This document shows, piece by piece, positions 6,996 to 14,277 of a stretch of DNA of 26,783 nucleotides. This DNA is from JBBRHF01 sp038223055 (GTDB lineage Bacteria; Actinomycetota; Actinomycetes; JACCUZ01): NCBI GenBank assembly GCA_038223055.1, contig JBBRHF010000035.1:1-26783 (forward strand), written 5' to 3'. The notes beneath the pieces were generated by a model. The model made no database searches. It saw nothing but the letters and a program-made list of their open reading frames with translations, and was not told the origin of the DNA. The number at the start of each line of letters is the position of its first letter. The first letter of the stretch is position 1. A program made the position numbers and the translations under genes.

Positions 6996-7423
6996 GTCAC
7001 CAAGGCCTGCGTCGTCGTCCTGGGTGCCGGGGTGTCCGGGCACACCGCCGCTCTGCACCTGCGTCGGCCGCCTCGACCGGTCCCACGAGGTCGTGGTGGT
7101 GTCGCCCAACTCACGCGTCGGCAGCGATGCGCGTCCTGGATCATGTCGGCGATGCCGCGGGCTGACGTAGGCGCACCGCGCGTCGATGGCCGAGATGGGC
7201 GGCGGCATGCGTGGCCAGTGCCGGCGCGAGGCTGCGCAGGGGCAGCGCCGCCGCGATGACGCCCCCAAAGGCGTACGACGATTGGGCCGCCTCGGACTGG
7301 CCCAGCACATGCCAACTGACCGCACCACTCCGTCGCCGTACGTCGCTGCCGGTGCAGCTCTAACGCTTCCTCGCCATCAACCTGCGGATGGCCAAGATGG
7401 TCCGCCGGTCCCACCAGAACTGA
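6996..7423 (+). pseudogene. sulfide:quinone oxidoreductase-like flavoprotein, degenerate
   Basis: Remains of a large FAD-dependent oxidoreductase resembling sulfide:quinone reductases. Three pieces lie in three frames. ACVVVLGAGVSGHTAALHLRR (from 7005) is the N-terminal FAD motif. SHEVVVVSPNSRVGS (from 7081, frame +1) is the next strand. ACVASAGARLRRGSAAAMT (from 7205, third frame) matches the far C-terminal region of these proteins, and that frame continues through one TAA to a stop at 7421-7423 ending in MAKMVRRSHQN. A ribosome-like GGAGGAG precedes a GTC where a start codon is expected. Most of the middle, about 250 residues, is deleted. The order operator, SQR-like gene, thioredoxin implies that sulfide oxidation was once part of the locus. 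Confidence 0.7.
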
Positions 7424-7481
7424 CCGGGTCGATGCATTCGCACTTCCCTGGGTGCACGCGGGCGAGCACCGTTCCGCCAAG

Positions 7482-7601
7482 TTCGAGCGGTGGGCACTGA
7501 GGCTGTGGCGCCGTCCGGTCGTCTACGGCGCCGTAGCTCTCATCGCACTCGCCGCACTGGCCGCACCGGTACTGGGGCTGCGCACCGGCATGCCCAGCAG
7601 C
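7482..7601 (+). pseudogene. MMPL-family transporter fragment
   Basis: A forty-residue piece, FERWALRLWRRPVVYGAVAL continuing into a hydrophobic run ending GLRTGMPS, resembles the start of the second half of MMPL/RND-type transporters (basic pre-helix RW...RRP, then a membrane helix, then LGLR.G). No flanking MMPL sequence survives. The 26628 gene at the window end is the start of an MMPL protein, but corresponds to a different part. Confidence 0.55.
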
Positions 7602-7650
7602 CCCCGGACCTCTGTCGGAGGGAATCAAGCCTCCCGTTCCGGAGTTGCAG

Positions 7651-7669
7651 ATACCCACACGGGTATAGT
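7651..7669 (+). promoter_or_regulatory. thioredoxin promoter with third operator-like palindrome
   Basis: ATACCCACACGGGTAT (7651-7666) is a perfect 6-bp inverted repeat with a 4-bp centre, related to but less GC-rich than the two sites at 6847 and 6937. A TATAGT -10-like element (7664-7669) overlaps its right arm, about 30 bp before the thioredoxin start. No good -35 is seen. Confidence 0.55.
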
Positions 7670-7698
7670 CCCCACTATCGATTGAGGATGTGAATTTG

Positions 7699-8091
7699 AT
7701 GGCTACCGTCGCTTTGACCGCTGGCACGTTCGAGACCGCGGTGCTCGACAACGACATCGTACTGGTGGACTTCTGGGCTTCCTGGTGCGGCCCGTGCCGG
7801 CAGTTCGGGCCAGTGTTCGAGGCTGCCTCGCTGGCGCACCCCGACATCGTGTTCGGCAAGGTCGACACCGAGGCCGAAGGGGGCCTCGCCGGTGCCGCCG
7901 GGATCACGTCCATCCCGACCCTGATGGCCTTCCGCGCAGGCGTCCTGGTCTTCTCCCAGCCGGGCGCGTTGCCCTCAGCGGGCCTCGATCAGGTCATCGC
8001 AGGCGTCCGCGGGCTCGACATGGCAGAGGTCCAGAGGCAGGTGGACGCGCAGATCTCGACCACATCGGACACCGCCATGGCCCAGTCATGA
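7699..8091 (+). CDS. thioredoxin
   Basis: A 130-residue cytoplasmic thioredoxin, a dithiol reductant for peroxiredoxins, persulfides and other disulfides. The active site FWASWCGPC has Cys30 and Cys33; the cis-Pro loop is in SIPT. The C-terminal tail is about 20 residues longer than in minimal thioredoxins. ATG 7699 is chosen because GAGGA at 7684-7688 gives 10-bp spacing; a GTG at 7690 would be too close. It overlaps the DUF302 gene (ATGA) and is preceded by an operator-like palindrome, so it is likely co-regulated with the peroxiredoxin operon. Possible donor for that peroxiredoxin and for clearing protein persulfides. Confidence 0.93.
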   Translation: MATVALTAGTFETAVLDNDIVLVDFWASWCGPCRQFGPVFEAASLAHPDIVFGKVDTEAEGGLAGAAGITSIPTLMAFRAGVLVFSQPGALPSAGLDQVIAGVRGLDMAEVQRQVDAQISTTSDTAMAQS

Positions 8092-8477
8092 GCTATGGCA
8101 CATCGGTCACCGTGGCGCGTCCCTTCGACGAAGTTGTCGCCGACGCCCGAGCCGCGCTCGCCGGGCAGGGCTTTGGGGTGCTGACCGAGATCGACGTCCA
8201 GGCCACCATGAAGTCCAAGCTGGACAAGGACATGGGCCGCTATCTCATCCTCGGGGCTTGCAACCCCTTGCTCGCCTACCGCGCGCTGCAGACCGAGCCA
8301 TCGCTCGGTCTGCTGTTGCCGTGCAACGTCGTCATCCGGGAGACGGAAGCGGCCACGGTCGTGGAGGCCATCGACCCCACGACGATGGTGACCGTCTCGG
8401 ACAACCCTGCCCTGCAGCCGGTCGCCGACGAGGCCGCCGACCGGCTGAGGGTCGCCCTGGCCTCTCTTGCCGCTTGA
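8088..8477 (+). CDS. DUF302 domain protein
   Basis: A 129-residue protein covering one DUF302 domain: the opening strand and helix SVTVARPFDEVVADARAAL, the central KLDKDMGRYLILGACNPLLA and the LLLPCNVVIRE segment with its conserved Cys, closing with helix ADEAADRLRVAL. Function of the family is unsettled; it often sits beside sulfur-transfer and thioredoxin genes, as here. Its ATG overlaps the thioredoxin stop, so translation is probably coupled. No signal peptide or membrane segment is seen. Confidence 0.85.
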   Translation: MSYGTSVTVARPFDEVVADARAALAGQGFGVLTEIDVQATMKSKLDKDMGRYLILGACNPLLAYRALQTEPSLGLLLPCNVVIRETEAATVVEAIDPTTMVTVSDNPALQPVADEAADRLRVALASLAA

Positions 8478-8516
8478 CCGACTGAACCCACAGACACCGA
8501 CCGAGCGGGAGACTTG

Positions 8517-8774
8517 ATGGAGCTGGACAGCAACGCATCAGGCCCATCCTCAACCGGCTGCGTCGAGCCGAGGGGTAGTTGGGTGGGGTGATCCGCATGC
8601 TTGAGGAAGGCCGCGACTGTCACGACGTCGTGACCCTGCTGGCGGCGGTCTCCAAGGCCCTGGACAAGGCCGGGTTCGCCATTGTGGCCAAGCGGCCTGC
8701 GCCAATGCGTCACCCAGCCCGAGAAAGCAGGTACACCCGACTTGGCCGCTCTGGAGAAGCTGTCCCTGGCATGA
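8517..8774 (+). pseudogene. CsoR/CstR-family repressor, broken
   Basis: A copper/persulfide-sensing repressor family (DUF156) gene with three lesions. ATG 8517 follows GCGGGAG and reads MELDSNA; a frame change is then needed to read IRPILNRLRRAEG. Next comes TAG where Gln is expected, then LGGVIRMLEEGRDCHDVV and SKALDKAGFAIVA. A one-base insertion in GCCAAGCGG breaks the frame before GLRQCVTQPEKAG...ALEKLSLA and TGA at 8772-8774. The two sensor cysteines (GRDC, LRQC) are present, while the position four before the second Cys is Gly, not the Cu(I)-ligand His. That favours a CstR-like persulfide sensor. It lies in the same run as thioredoxin and DUF302 and would have been the cognate of the operators upstream. 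Sequencing error at one site cannot explain all lesions. Confidence 0.8.
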
Positions 8775-8781
8775 GGACTCC

Positions 8782-9276
8782 TTGACCGCGCCGGACGGGC
8801 GGCGGGCGACTCCGCCCCCCGCCGAGGCACGACGTACAGCGTGGGCGCTCGTGTTCGCCCAGTTCGCACTCTTGTCGCTGGTCGTCCTGCTACCCGACCG
8901 GGAAGACTGGACTGTTCCGGTGGCCCTCGATCGGGTCGGTCAGGTGGCGGCCGGCGGCGGACTTCTCGTCATGGTCGCAGCGGCCACGAGCCTCGGTCGG
9001 GGTCTGACGGCAGCGCCGCTGCCCAACGAGCATGCGCGGCTGCGCACCGGCGGACTTTACCGCTGGGTCCGACACCCGATCTATGCAGGGCTCCTGTTCT
9101 TCGCGCTCGCCCGGACACTGCCCTCCGGCAACGCCTGGACGGCCGCGGCATGCGTGCTGCTGGTCGCACTCATCAACGGCAAGGCTCGCTGGGAAGAGCG
9201 CCGCCTCGCCGACCGGTTCCCGGACTACCCCGACTACGCCCGCCGCACGCCTCGCTTCATCCCGGGGTGGCCCTGA
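8782..9276 (+). CDS. isoprenylcysteine carboxyl methyltransferase-like membrane protein
   Basis: A 164-residue integral membrane protein. Hydrophobic segments are at about residues 22-37, 53-68 and 100-135. The signature of the ICMT/PEMT family is LRTGGLYRWVRHPIYAGLL (RHPxYxG loop), with the terminal helix EERRLADRFPDYPDYARR carrying the EE pair that contacts SAM. The start is TTG 8782 after GAGGACTCC; the gene begins 7 bp after the repressor pseudogene, consistent with one transcript. In bacteria this family includes thiol S-methyltransferases such as MddA as well as proteins of unknown substrate; a thiol substrate is only inferred from location. Confidence 0.8.
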   Translation: MTAPDGRRATPPPAEARRTAWALVFAQFALLSLVVLLPDREDWTVPVALDRVGQVAAGGGLLVMVAAATSLGRGLTAAPLPNEHARLRTGGLYRWVRHPIYAGLLFFALARTLPSGNAWTAAACVLLVALINGKARWEERRLADRFPDYPDYARRTPRFIPGWP

Positions 9277-9479
9277 GGGTCGCCGCCCTCATCGGGCACC
9301 TCCCCTGGACTCACCGCGGGACATGGGACCGCGAGCCGGCGACGCGCGTCCCGGCCTGCGACGGCCGCCGGAATCGCCTACTGGGCTGAGGGTGGCTGGG
9401 CGGTCGCCGATCTGACACAAGTGGACAGAGGATCGCTATGGCGGCAGTCGCGCGCCTGATGGTGTAGCGATTCCCACGG

Positions 9480-9510
9480 CTCGGTGGTCCGGACCCCGGT
9501 GGCCACCGAG
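9480..9510. terminator. hairpin between convergent genes, possible terminator
   Basis: CTCGGTGG (9480-9487) and CCACCGAG (9503-9510) form an 8-bp perfect stem. Nested inside and across it are the palindromes GGTCCGGACC (9486-9495) and CGGTGGCCACCG (9497-9508). It lies between the ICMT-like gene and the end of the TauE/SafE gene. There is no T-run, so intrinsic termination is uncertain. The remainder of 9277-9566 shows only a 9-codon frame (ATG at 9438) and no gene. Confidence 0.35.
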
Positions 9511-9566
9511 GCCGATGGACGGGGAACCCACACGCGGCGTAGTACGTGGCAGGGCTGATGGCGGCG

Positions 9567-10499
9567 CTAGAGCAGCGTCATGGCGCTCTGTACACCGACG
9601 AACGCCGCGACCAGTAGGAGCAGCACCGCGAACGCCCGGGTGAGGGTGGCTCCGGAGACCCGCCGCGCGAGGCGTTGACCCCCGAACGTGCCGGCGACAG
9701 CGGCGAGAGTGAACGGGACGATGACCGCCCAATCGAGTAGGAGGTGCCCGGAGCGTGCGGCCAGTGAGGCTGCCGAGTTGATCGCGATGATGAGCAGCGA
9801 GGTGCCCACGGCCGCGTTCATGGGGAAGGCCAGGGCTAGGACCAGGGCCGGCACGATGACGAACCCACCACCGACGCCGAGGAACCCGGTCAGGAACCCG
9901 ACGACGAGCCCGGCCGAGATGACCTTGGCGACGGTCGCGGTCCGCGGGCCGGTTCGGGTCTGGGTGGTGGCCGGCGCCCGGGTTCGGGTCGCGGTGGCAC
10001 GCGCCGCGGGATCGTCGGTGTCGAGGTGGGTGCGGGCATTGCGGTCCGGACGCTCCGCCGGGGTGGCGGGGCGCCCCGGGTCAGACAACGGGCGGTCCAG
10101 TGACGAGTCGGCGTTCGCCGGTGACGCGGCGGGGTGACAGTCGGCGCGGCGGGTCAGCATGGCGGTCGCCGCCAGCACCATGACGCCGGCGAAGCTGAGC
10201 AGCAGCAGCTGCGGATCGACGTGCCGGCTGGCTTGCGTCCCCGCATAGGCGGCGAGGAAGCCGGCGGCGCCGAACGCCACACCGACTCGCCAGCGCACGT
10301 CGCCGGACCCGGTGTGTCCGATTGCGCCGATGGCCGCGGTGATCCCGACGATGACCAGGCTGCTGGTGGTCGCTTGCTGGGCGTTCTGCCCGAGCACGTA
10401 CACCAGGATGGGGACGGCCAGGATGGCCCCGCCGCCGCCGAGGGCACCGAGGACTGCGCCGATGCCCAGGCCGAGCACGGCCGCGGCGAGCAGCGTCAT
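9567..10499 (-). CDS. TauE/SafE (TSUP) family permease
   Basis: A 310-residue multi-pass membrane protein. Two TSUP halves, each opening with a Gly-rich re-entrant signature: GAVLGALGGGGAILAVPILVY near the N-terminus and GFLTGFLGVGGGFVIVPAL in the second half. They are separated by an unusually long hydrophilic Ala/Arg/Thr/Pro linker (about residues 115-190). The family moves sulfite, thiosulfate, sulfoacetate or other sulfur anions across the inner membrane. ATG 10499 overlaps the stop of the rhodanese remnant as ATGA, so it follows gntR in one transcript. Its location opposite the MBL-rhodanese gene supports export or import of an oxidised sulfur product such as sulfite (inference). Confidence 0.88.
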   Translation of the reverse strand: MTLLAAAVLGLGIGAVLGALGGGGAILAVPILVYVLGQNAQQATTSSLVIVGITAAIGAIGHTGSGDVRWRVGVAFGAAGFLAAYAGTQASRHVDPQLLLLSFAGVMVLAATAMLTRRADCHPAASPANADSSLDRPLSDPGRPATPAERPDRNARTHLDTDDPAARATATRTRAPATTQTRTGPRTATVAKVISAGLVVGFLTGFLGVGGGFVIVPALVLALAFPMNAAVGTSLLIIAINSAASLAARSGHLLLDWAVIVPFTLAAVAGTFGGQRLARRVSGATLTRAFAVLLLLVAAFVGVQSAMTLL

Positions 10500-10591
10500 G
10501 CGATGGTCCCGGGCCCTCTGCCCTCACGGACGACGGGCAGGCCGTCGGACGACCAGGAGATCATGCCGCGCGCAACGTTGAGCAGGCCCAT
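10496..10591 (-). pseudogene. rhodanese C-terminal remnant (31 codons)
   Basis: The frame MGLLNVARGMISWSSDGLPV followed by VREGRGPGTIA matches the closing NVAGGMxAWxxAGLPVV helix of a rhodanese. The sulfur-binding Cys loop and the rest of the domain are absent. Its ATG overlaps the gntR stop (TGATG) and its stop overlaps the TauE/SafE start (ATGA). It may still be translated and serve only to couple the two genes. Alternatively the fragment is a deletion scar of a full rhodanese gene. Confidence 0.55.
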
Positions 10592-11478
10592 CAGCGGGTG
10601 AGCTCCTTCGTGGTAGTCCGGTGCGGACGTGGCGGAAGCGGGGCGGGCCCGGCGGCGGGGAGTGTGCGCAGCGGGGTGAGGGCGGCGCCCAGGTCGAGGC
10701 GGTAGCCGGTGCGAGCGGAGAATTCGGCGGTGACGCTGAACCGGTCCCCGCGCACCAGGGTGTGTCGCCATTCGACGGGGCGTCCGGCGGCGCTGCCGAG
10801 GCGGTCGATAGCGAACGCGGCGACGCCGGGGCCGATGCCGAGCAGGTGGCATTCGGCGTGAGTGGGGACGACGGCACGCAGGTGTTCCTGGCCGCCGCTG
10901 AGGCGGACCCCGGCGCGGGCGGCGAGCTCGTCGTAGAGCGCGGTGTGGGTGAAGTCGGCGGCCAGCAGCGGCGACGCGATGCTCGCCGGCAGCCAGACCC
11001 GGTCCACGGCCAGCGGTTCCCCGCCGGCGAGCCGCAACCGTTCCAGGTGCAGCAGCGGGGTGGATTCCTCCAGGCCCAGGCGGGCGGCGACGACGCCGTC
11101 CGCGCGTACGTCGAGGACCCGCACGACCGATCGCTGGTCCAGGCCGGCGGACTCCACCGACGCGAAAAGGCTGTACAGGGCACCCAGCGGCTGCTCGATC
11201 TCCGGGCGCGGCGTCACGCGCGGGGCGCGGCCCCGTTCGGCCTGCACGGCGCCGTCGGCGCGCAGCCTGCGCAGCGCTTCGCGCACGGTGTGCCGGCTGA
11301 CGCCATACTCGCCGACCAGCGCGAGCTCGCCCGGAAACGCGGTGCGGAACTCCTCGGCGTCCAGTCGGCGGAGCAGGTCGGCGTGCACCTGTGCCCACAG
11401 CGGCAGCGCGCTCGAGCGGTCCAACGGACTGGGACCGACCCGACCGACCCGACCTGGGACTTGCGTGGACTCGGTCAC
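10591..11478 (-). CDS. GntR family (HutC/UTRA) transcriptional regulator
   Basis: A 295-residue DNA-binding repressor-type regulator. The N-terminal winged helix (about residues 15-85) includes FPGELALVGEYGVSRHTVREALRRL; the C-terminal UTRA ligand-binding domain (about 105-270) includes EESTPLLHLERLRLAGGEPLAVDR. The GTG start at 11478 coincides with the transcription start predicted from TTGACC (11513-11508) and TACATT (11490-11485) with 17-bp spacing, so the message is probably leaderless. A longer open frame upstream crosses the promoter and is rejected. The palindrome GTACG-N6-CGTAC (11488-11503) between -35 and -10 suggests autoregulation and joint control of the divergent MBL-rhodanese gene. 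Effector unknown; a sulfur compound is inferred from neighbours. Confidence 0.88.
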   Translation of the reverse strand: MTESTQVPGRVGRVGPSPLDRSSALPLWAQVHADLLRRLDAEEFRTAFPGELALVGEYGVSRHTVREALRRLRADGAVQAERGRAPRVTPRPEIEQPLGALYSLFASVESAGLDQRSVVRVLDVRADGVVAARLGLEESTPLLHLERLRLAGGEPLAVDRVWLPASIASPLLAADFTHTALYDELAARAGVRLSGGQEHLRAVVPTHAECHLLGIGPGVAAFAIDRLGSAAGRPVEWRHTLVRGDRFSVTAEFSARTGYRLDLGAALTPLRTLPAAGPAPLPPRPHRTTTKELTR

Positions 11479-11481
11479 ACC

Positions 11482-11513
11482 TGTAATGTACGGACATTCG
11501 TACTCAAGGTCAA
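11482..11513. promoter_or_regulatory. divergent promoter and GntR-type operator
   Basis: Seen directly: inverted repeat GTACG (11488-11492), GACATT, CGTAC (11499-11503). On the minus strand TTGACC (11513-11508) and TACATT (11490-11485) are exactly 17 bp apart and enclose it. On the plus strand a TGTAAT (11482-11487) could be a -10 for the MBL-rhodanese gene, with a weak TTGCGT at 11461-11466. One bound dimer would cover both promoters. Confidence 0.65.
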
Positions 11514-11527
11514 GGAGTCGTCGCGAG

Positions 11528-12913
11528 ATGTTGCAGGTCGAGGTCATCCCCACCGCCGAGCTCGGGGACCGCAGCTACATCGCTCACGACGGCAAGACGG
11601 CGATCGTGGTCGATCCGCAGCGCGACATCGACCGGGTCGAGGAACGGCTCGCGGCCAACGGACTCACGGTTGGCGCCGTCCTCGAGACCCATGTGCACAA
11701 CGACTACGTGACCGGTGGGCACGAGCTGGCCCACCGAACCGGCGCCCGCTATGTCCTGAACGGGCAGGATGACGTTGCGTTTGAGCGACACGGGGTGCGC
11801 GACGGCGACGAGTTCGAGGTGGGCTCCCTGACCGTGCGGGTGCTGGCCACTCCCGGTCACACCGACACCCACCTGTCCTACGTGGTGACTTCCGATGGCG
11901 GCCTGCCGGCGGTGTTCACCGGCGGCTCGCTGCTGTACGGCAGCGTGGGCCGCACCGACCTGATCGACAAGTCCCGCACCGACGAGCTGACCCGGGCGCA
12001 GTACCGGTCGGCGCGCCGCCTGGCCCGGGATCTGCCGGCCGCGACGGCCATCTTCCCCACTCACGGGTTTGGCAGCTTCTGCTCATCGGGGTCGGCGGCC
12101 GGCGGGCCGAACTCCACCATCGGGGTCGAACGGGCCCGAAACGACGCGTTGACCGAGAGCGACGAGAACGCGTTCGTCGCCCGGTTAACCGCGAACCTGA
12201 CCGGCTACCCGGCGTACTACGCGCACATGGCGCTGGCGAACCGGCAAGGCCCCGGCGCGCCGGACCTGTCCCCGCCGGAACCGGTCGACCGAGAGGCCCT
12301 GCGCAAGCGGGTGGCCGACGGGGAATGGGTCGTGGACCTTCGGGACGGCACCGCGTACGCGGCCGAGCACGTCGCCGGCACCATCGGCATCTCGCTCGGG
12401 GAGCAGTTTGCGACCTACCTGGGCTGGCTCATCCCCTGGGGGAGCCCGCTCACCCTGATCGGGCAGTCCCCCCAACAGATCGCGGACGCGCAACGCCAGC
12501 TGGTCCGCATCGGGATCGAGCGACCAGCCGGCGCCGCGGTCGGCACCGCCGCGGAGCTGGCCGACCAGGACGACCTGCGCGGCTACCCACGGATGACGTA
12601 CGCCGACCTACCTGCACGGCTCGCGGTCCGAGACGCCGCCCCGGCGAAGGCTGCAGGCCACGGCGACCTACTGCTCGACGTACGCCGCGACGACGAACGC
12701 GCCACCGGTTTCATCCCCGGCTCGACGCACGTGCCGCTCCACACGCTGCTCAGCCAGCTCGACGAGATCCCCGAGGGCCGGCTGTGGGTGCACTGCGCCA
12801 GCGGGTTCCGCGCCAGCATCGCCGCGAGCCTGCTGGACCGCGCGGGGCGCGACGTCGTGTTCATCGACGACGAGTACGCCAACGCCGTCGCCTCAGGGCT
12901 GGCCACCGGCTGA
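11528..12913 (+). CDS. MBL-fold persulfide dioxygenase-like protein with rhodanese domains
   Basis: A 461-residue protein. Residues 1-240 form an ETHE1-type metallo-beta-lactamase domain with THVHNDY (His55, His57, Asp59) and PGHTDTH (His111). Where ETHE1 has FTGD with its iron-binding Asp, this protein reads FTGGSLLYGSVGRTD (Gly132-Gly133-Ser134), so that ligand is missing. Residues about 265-355 resemble a rhodanese fold without a catalytic Cys (LIGQSPQQ at the loop). Residues about 370-455 are an active rhodanese with LLDVRRDDERATGFIPGS and Cys423 in HCASGFRAS. ETHE1 relatives oxidise glutathione or other thiol persulfides to sulfite. The start follows AAGGAG at 11512-11517 with 10-bp spacing, and the gene is divergent from gntR-TauE/SafE. 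Confidence 0.88.
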   Translation: MLQVEVIPTAELGDRSYIAHDGKTAIVVDPQRDIDRVEERLAANGLTVGAVLETHVHNDYVTGGHELAHRTGARYVLNGQDDVAFERHGVRDGDEFEVGSLTVRVLATPGHTDTHLSYVVTSDGGLPAVFTGGSLLYGSVGRTDLIDKSRTDELTRAQYRSARRLARDLPAATAIFPTHGFGSFCSSGSAAGGPNSTIGVERARNDALTESDENAFVARLTANLTGYPAYYAHMALANRQGPGAPDLSPPEPVDREALRKRVADGEWVVDLRDGTAYAAEHVAGTIGISLGEQFATYLGWLIPWGSPLTLIGQSPQQIADAQRQLVRIGIERPAGAAVGTAAELADQDDLRGYPRMTYADLPARLAVRDAAPAKAAGHGDLLLDVRRDDERATGFIPGSTHVPLHTLLSQLDEIPEGRLWVHCASGFRASIAASLLDRAGRDVVFIDDEYANAVASGLATG

Positions 12914-13108
12914 CCAGCTCCGACCACGAACAGGATTGCCCAGCGGCCCCGACCCATATTCCGCAGGTCACCATGGGAATGACATCGGCACGCTGCCGCA
13001 CGCTGGGGGGCGCATTGGCCTGGGGCATTCACGGCGGTCTAGGTGATCATGGTTTTAGGGTGTCGGGACCGTGAAAGGTGCCCCTGACGCGAAGAGGGAC
13101 GCGCACTA
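12914..13108. other. gap between MBL-rhodanese gene and GH13 pseudogene
   Basis: A 195-bp stretch with no credible gene, ribosome site or clear terminator on either strand. Confidence 0.4.
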
Positions 13109-13983
13109 GCGCTTGAAGCGCACGAACGTGGCATCCGCATCCTGCTCGACCTAGTCGTCAACCACACCAGCGACCAGCACCCGTAGTTCCGCGCCGCCTG
13201 CGCCGACCCCGCGTCGCCGTACAGCAACTGGTACGTGTGGAGCGACTCCGAGCCGTCCGACCGACGGCAGCGATCGTCTTTCCCGGCCAACAGACAGAGA
13301 CCTGGACATGGCAGCCCGAGGCGAGGGCGTGGTCCTACCACCGGTTCTACGGATTCCAGCCCGATCTGAACTGGTCCAACCCCGCTGTCCGCGAGGAGAT
13401 CAAGAAGGTCACGGGGTTCTGGCTCCAGCTCGGCGCATCGGGCTTCCGGGTCGATGGCGCTCCGTTCGTGCTCGAGCAGACCGAGCCCAGCGTCAACCCG
13501 CCACCCAAGGACTTCACGATTCTCGACGACTGGCGACAGGACCTGCAGTGGCGCCGCGGCGACGCGGTGCTGCTCTGCGAGGTAAACGTCGAGCCGGGCG
13601 ACATACCGGCCTACTTCACGAGCCACGCCGGCGGCCCGAATGACCGCGCGCACTTGATGTTCTCGTTCCTGCTCAACCCGCGCATGTGGCTTGCCCTGGC
13701 ACGCTCCGACGCCGAGCCGATGATCGAAGCGCTACGCACCTTGCCAACCCTGCCTGCGATGGCTCAGTGGGCGACCTTCCTGCACAATCTCGCCGACCGC
13801 CCCGTCACGGCCGATCTGGGAGACCTCGCCAGTGGCGGCGGCCGGCCGCGTGACGTGTTCACCGACGCCGACTACGCCGCGCTCGGCGGGTCCCTTGGCG
13901 ATGTTCCGCTGAACGGCTGGGGTTACCGCTGGATCCGGCTGCGGCGCGACAACCACGTTGAGACTGCGGCACGGCAGCCGTGA
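13109..13983 (+). pseudogene. GH13 alpha-amylase/trehalose-synthase-like gene, decayed
   Basis: Pieces of a GH13 glycoside hydrolase. From 13109 one frame gives ALEAHERGIRILLDLVVNH, i.e. conserved region I with DLVVNH, then TSDQHP and a TAG (13184-13186) replacing the expected Trp, then ASPYSNWYVWSDSEP. A frameshift near 13255 moves to the frame of 13237-13983, which carries VFPGQQTETWTW, FQPDLNW and region II GFRVDGAPF with the nucleophile Asp. After FLHN, where HDE of region IV is expected, the sequence jumps to the C-terminal domain end GWGYRWIRLRR, so roughly 200 residues are deleted. The N-terminal 100 or so residues are also missing. Substrate class (maltose/trehalose interconversion or maltose hydrolysis) cannot be separated. 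Not functional as read. Confidence 0.8.
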
Positions 13984-14277
13984 CGGCGATCTACATCAGT
14001 GCAGTCGCCGCGCTCAATCTTGCGTGCCTGACCTGTCGAGCTCCGTCCATTGCAGACGCGGGGTGGTCTCGCCTTTCCGCTGATGGCCCTGATCGGCATT
14101 TTCCTTCGCCCGTCGGCCAGCCTTTCCGGTCAATGTCGGCTCCCGACAGCGACTGCGGCCACCTGGGGGTTCTTGACAGCCAGGGCAAGTCTCGCAGAAT
14201 GGCGACGTACAAACGTGTCGGCGGCTTTCGCCCTTATTGGACATGGACCATTGACGTCAGTGCGGGCGCTTTCGTGG
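13984..14277. other. intergenic stretch, no convincing gene
   Basis: A 294-bp gap between the GH13 pseudogene and the end of the membrane protein gene. Open frames across it show no recognisable domain or ribosome site. At its right edge GTCAGCC (14277-14283) and GGCTGAC (14289-14295) form a 7-bp hairpin overlapping the stop of the membrane protein gene, without a T-run. Confidence 0.35.

Noticed and set aside
13040..13110. Possible insertion-sequence end near the start of the GH13 remnant
   Set aside because: No inverted partner, target duplication or transposase frame could be found.
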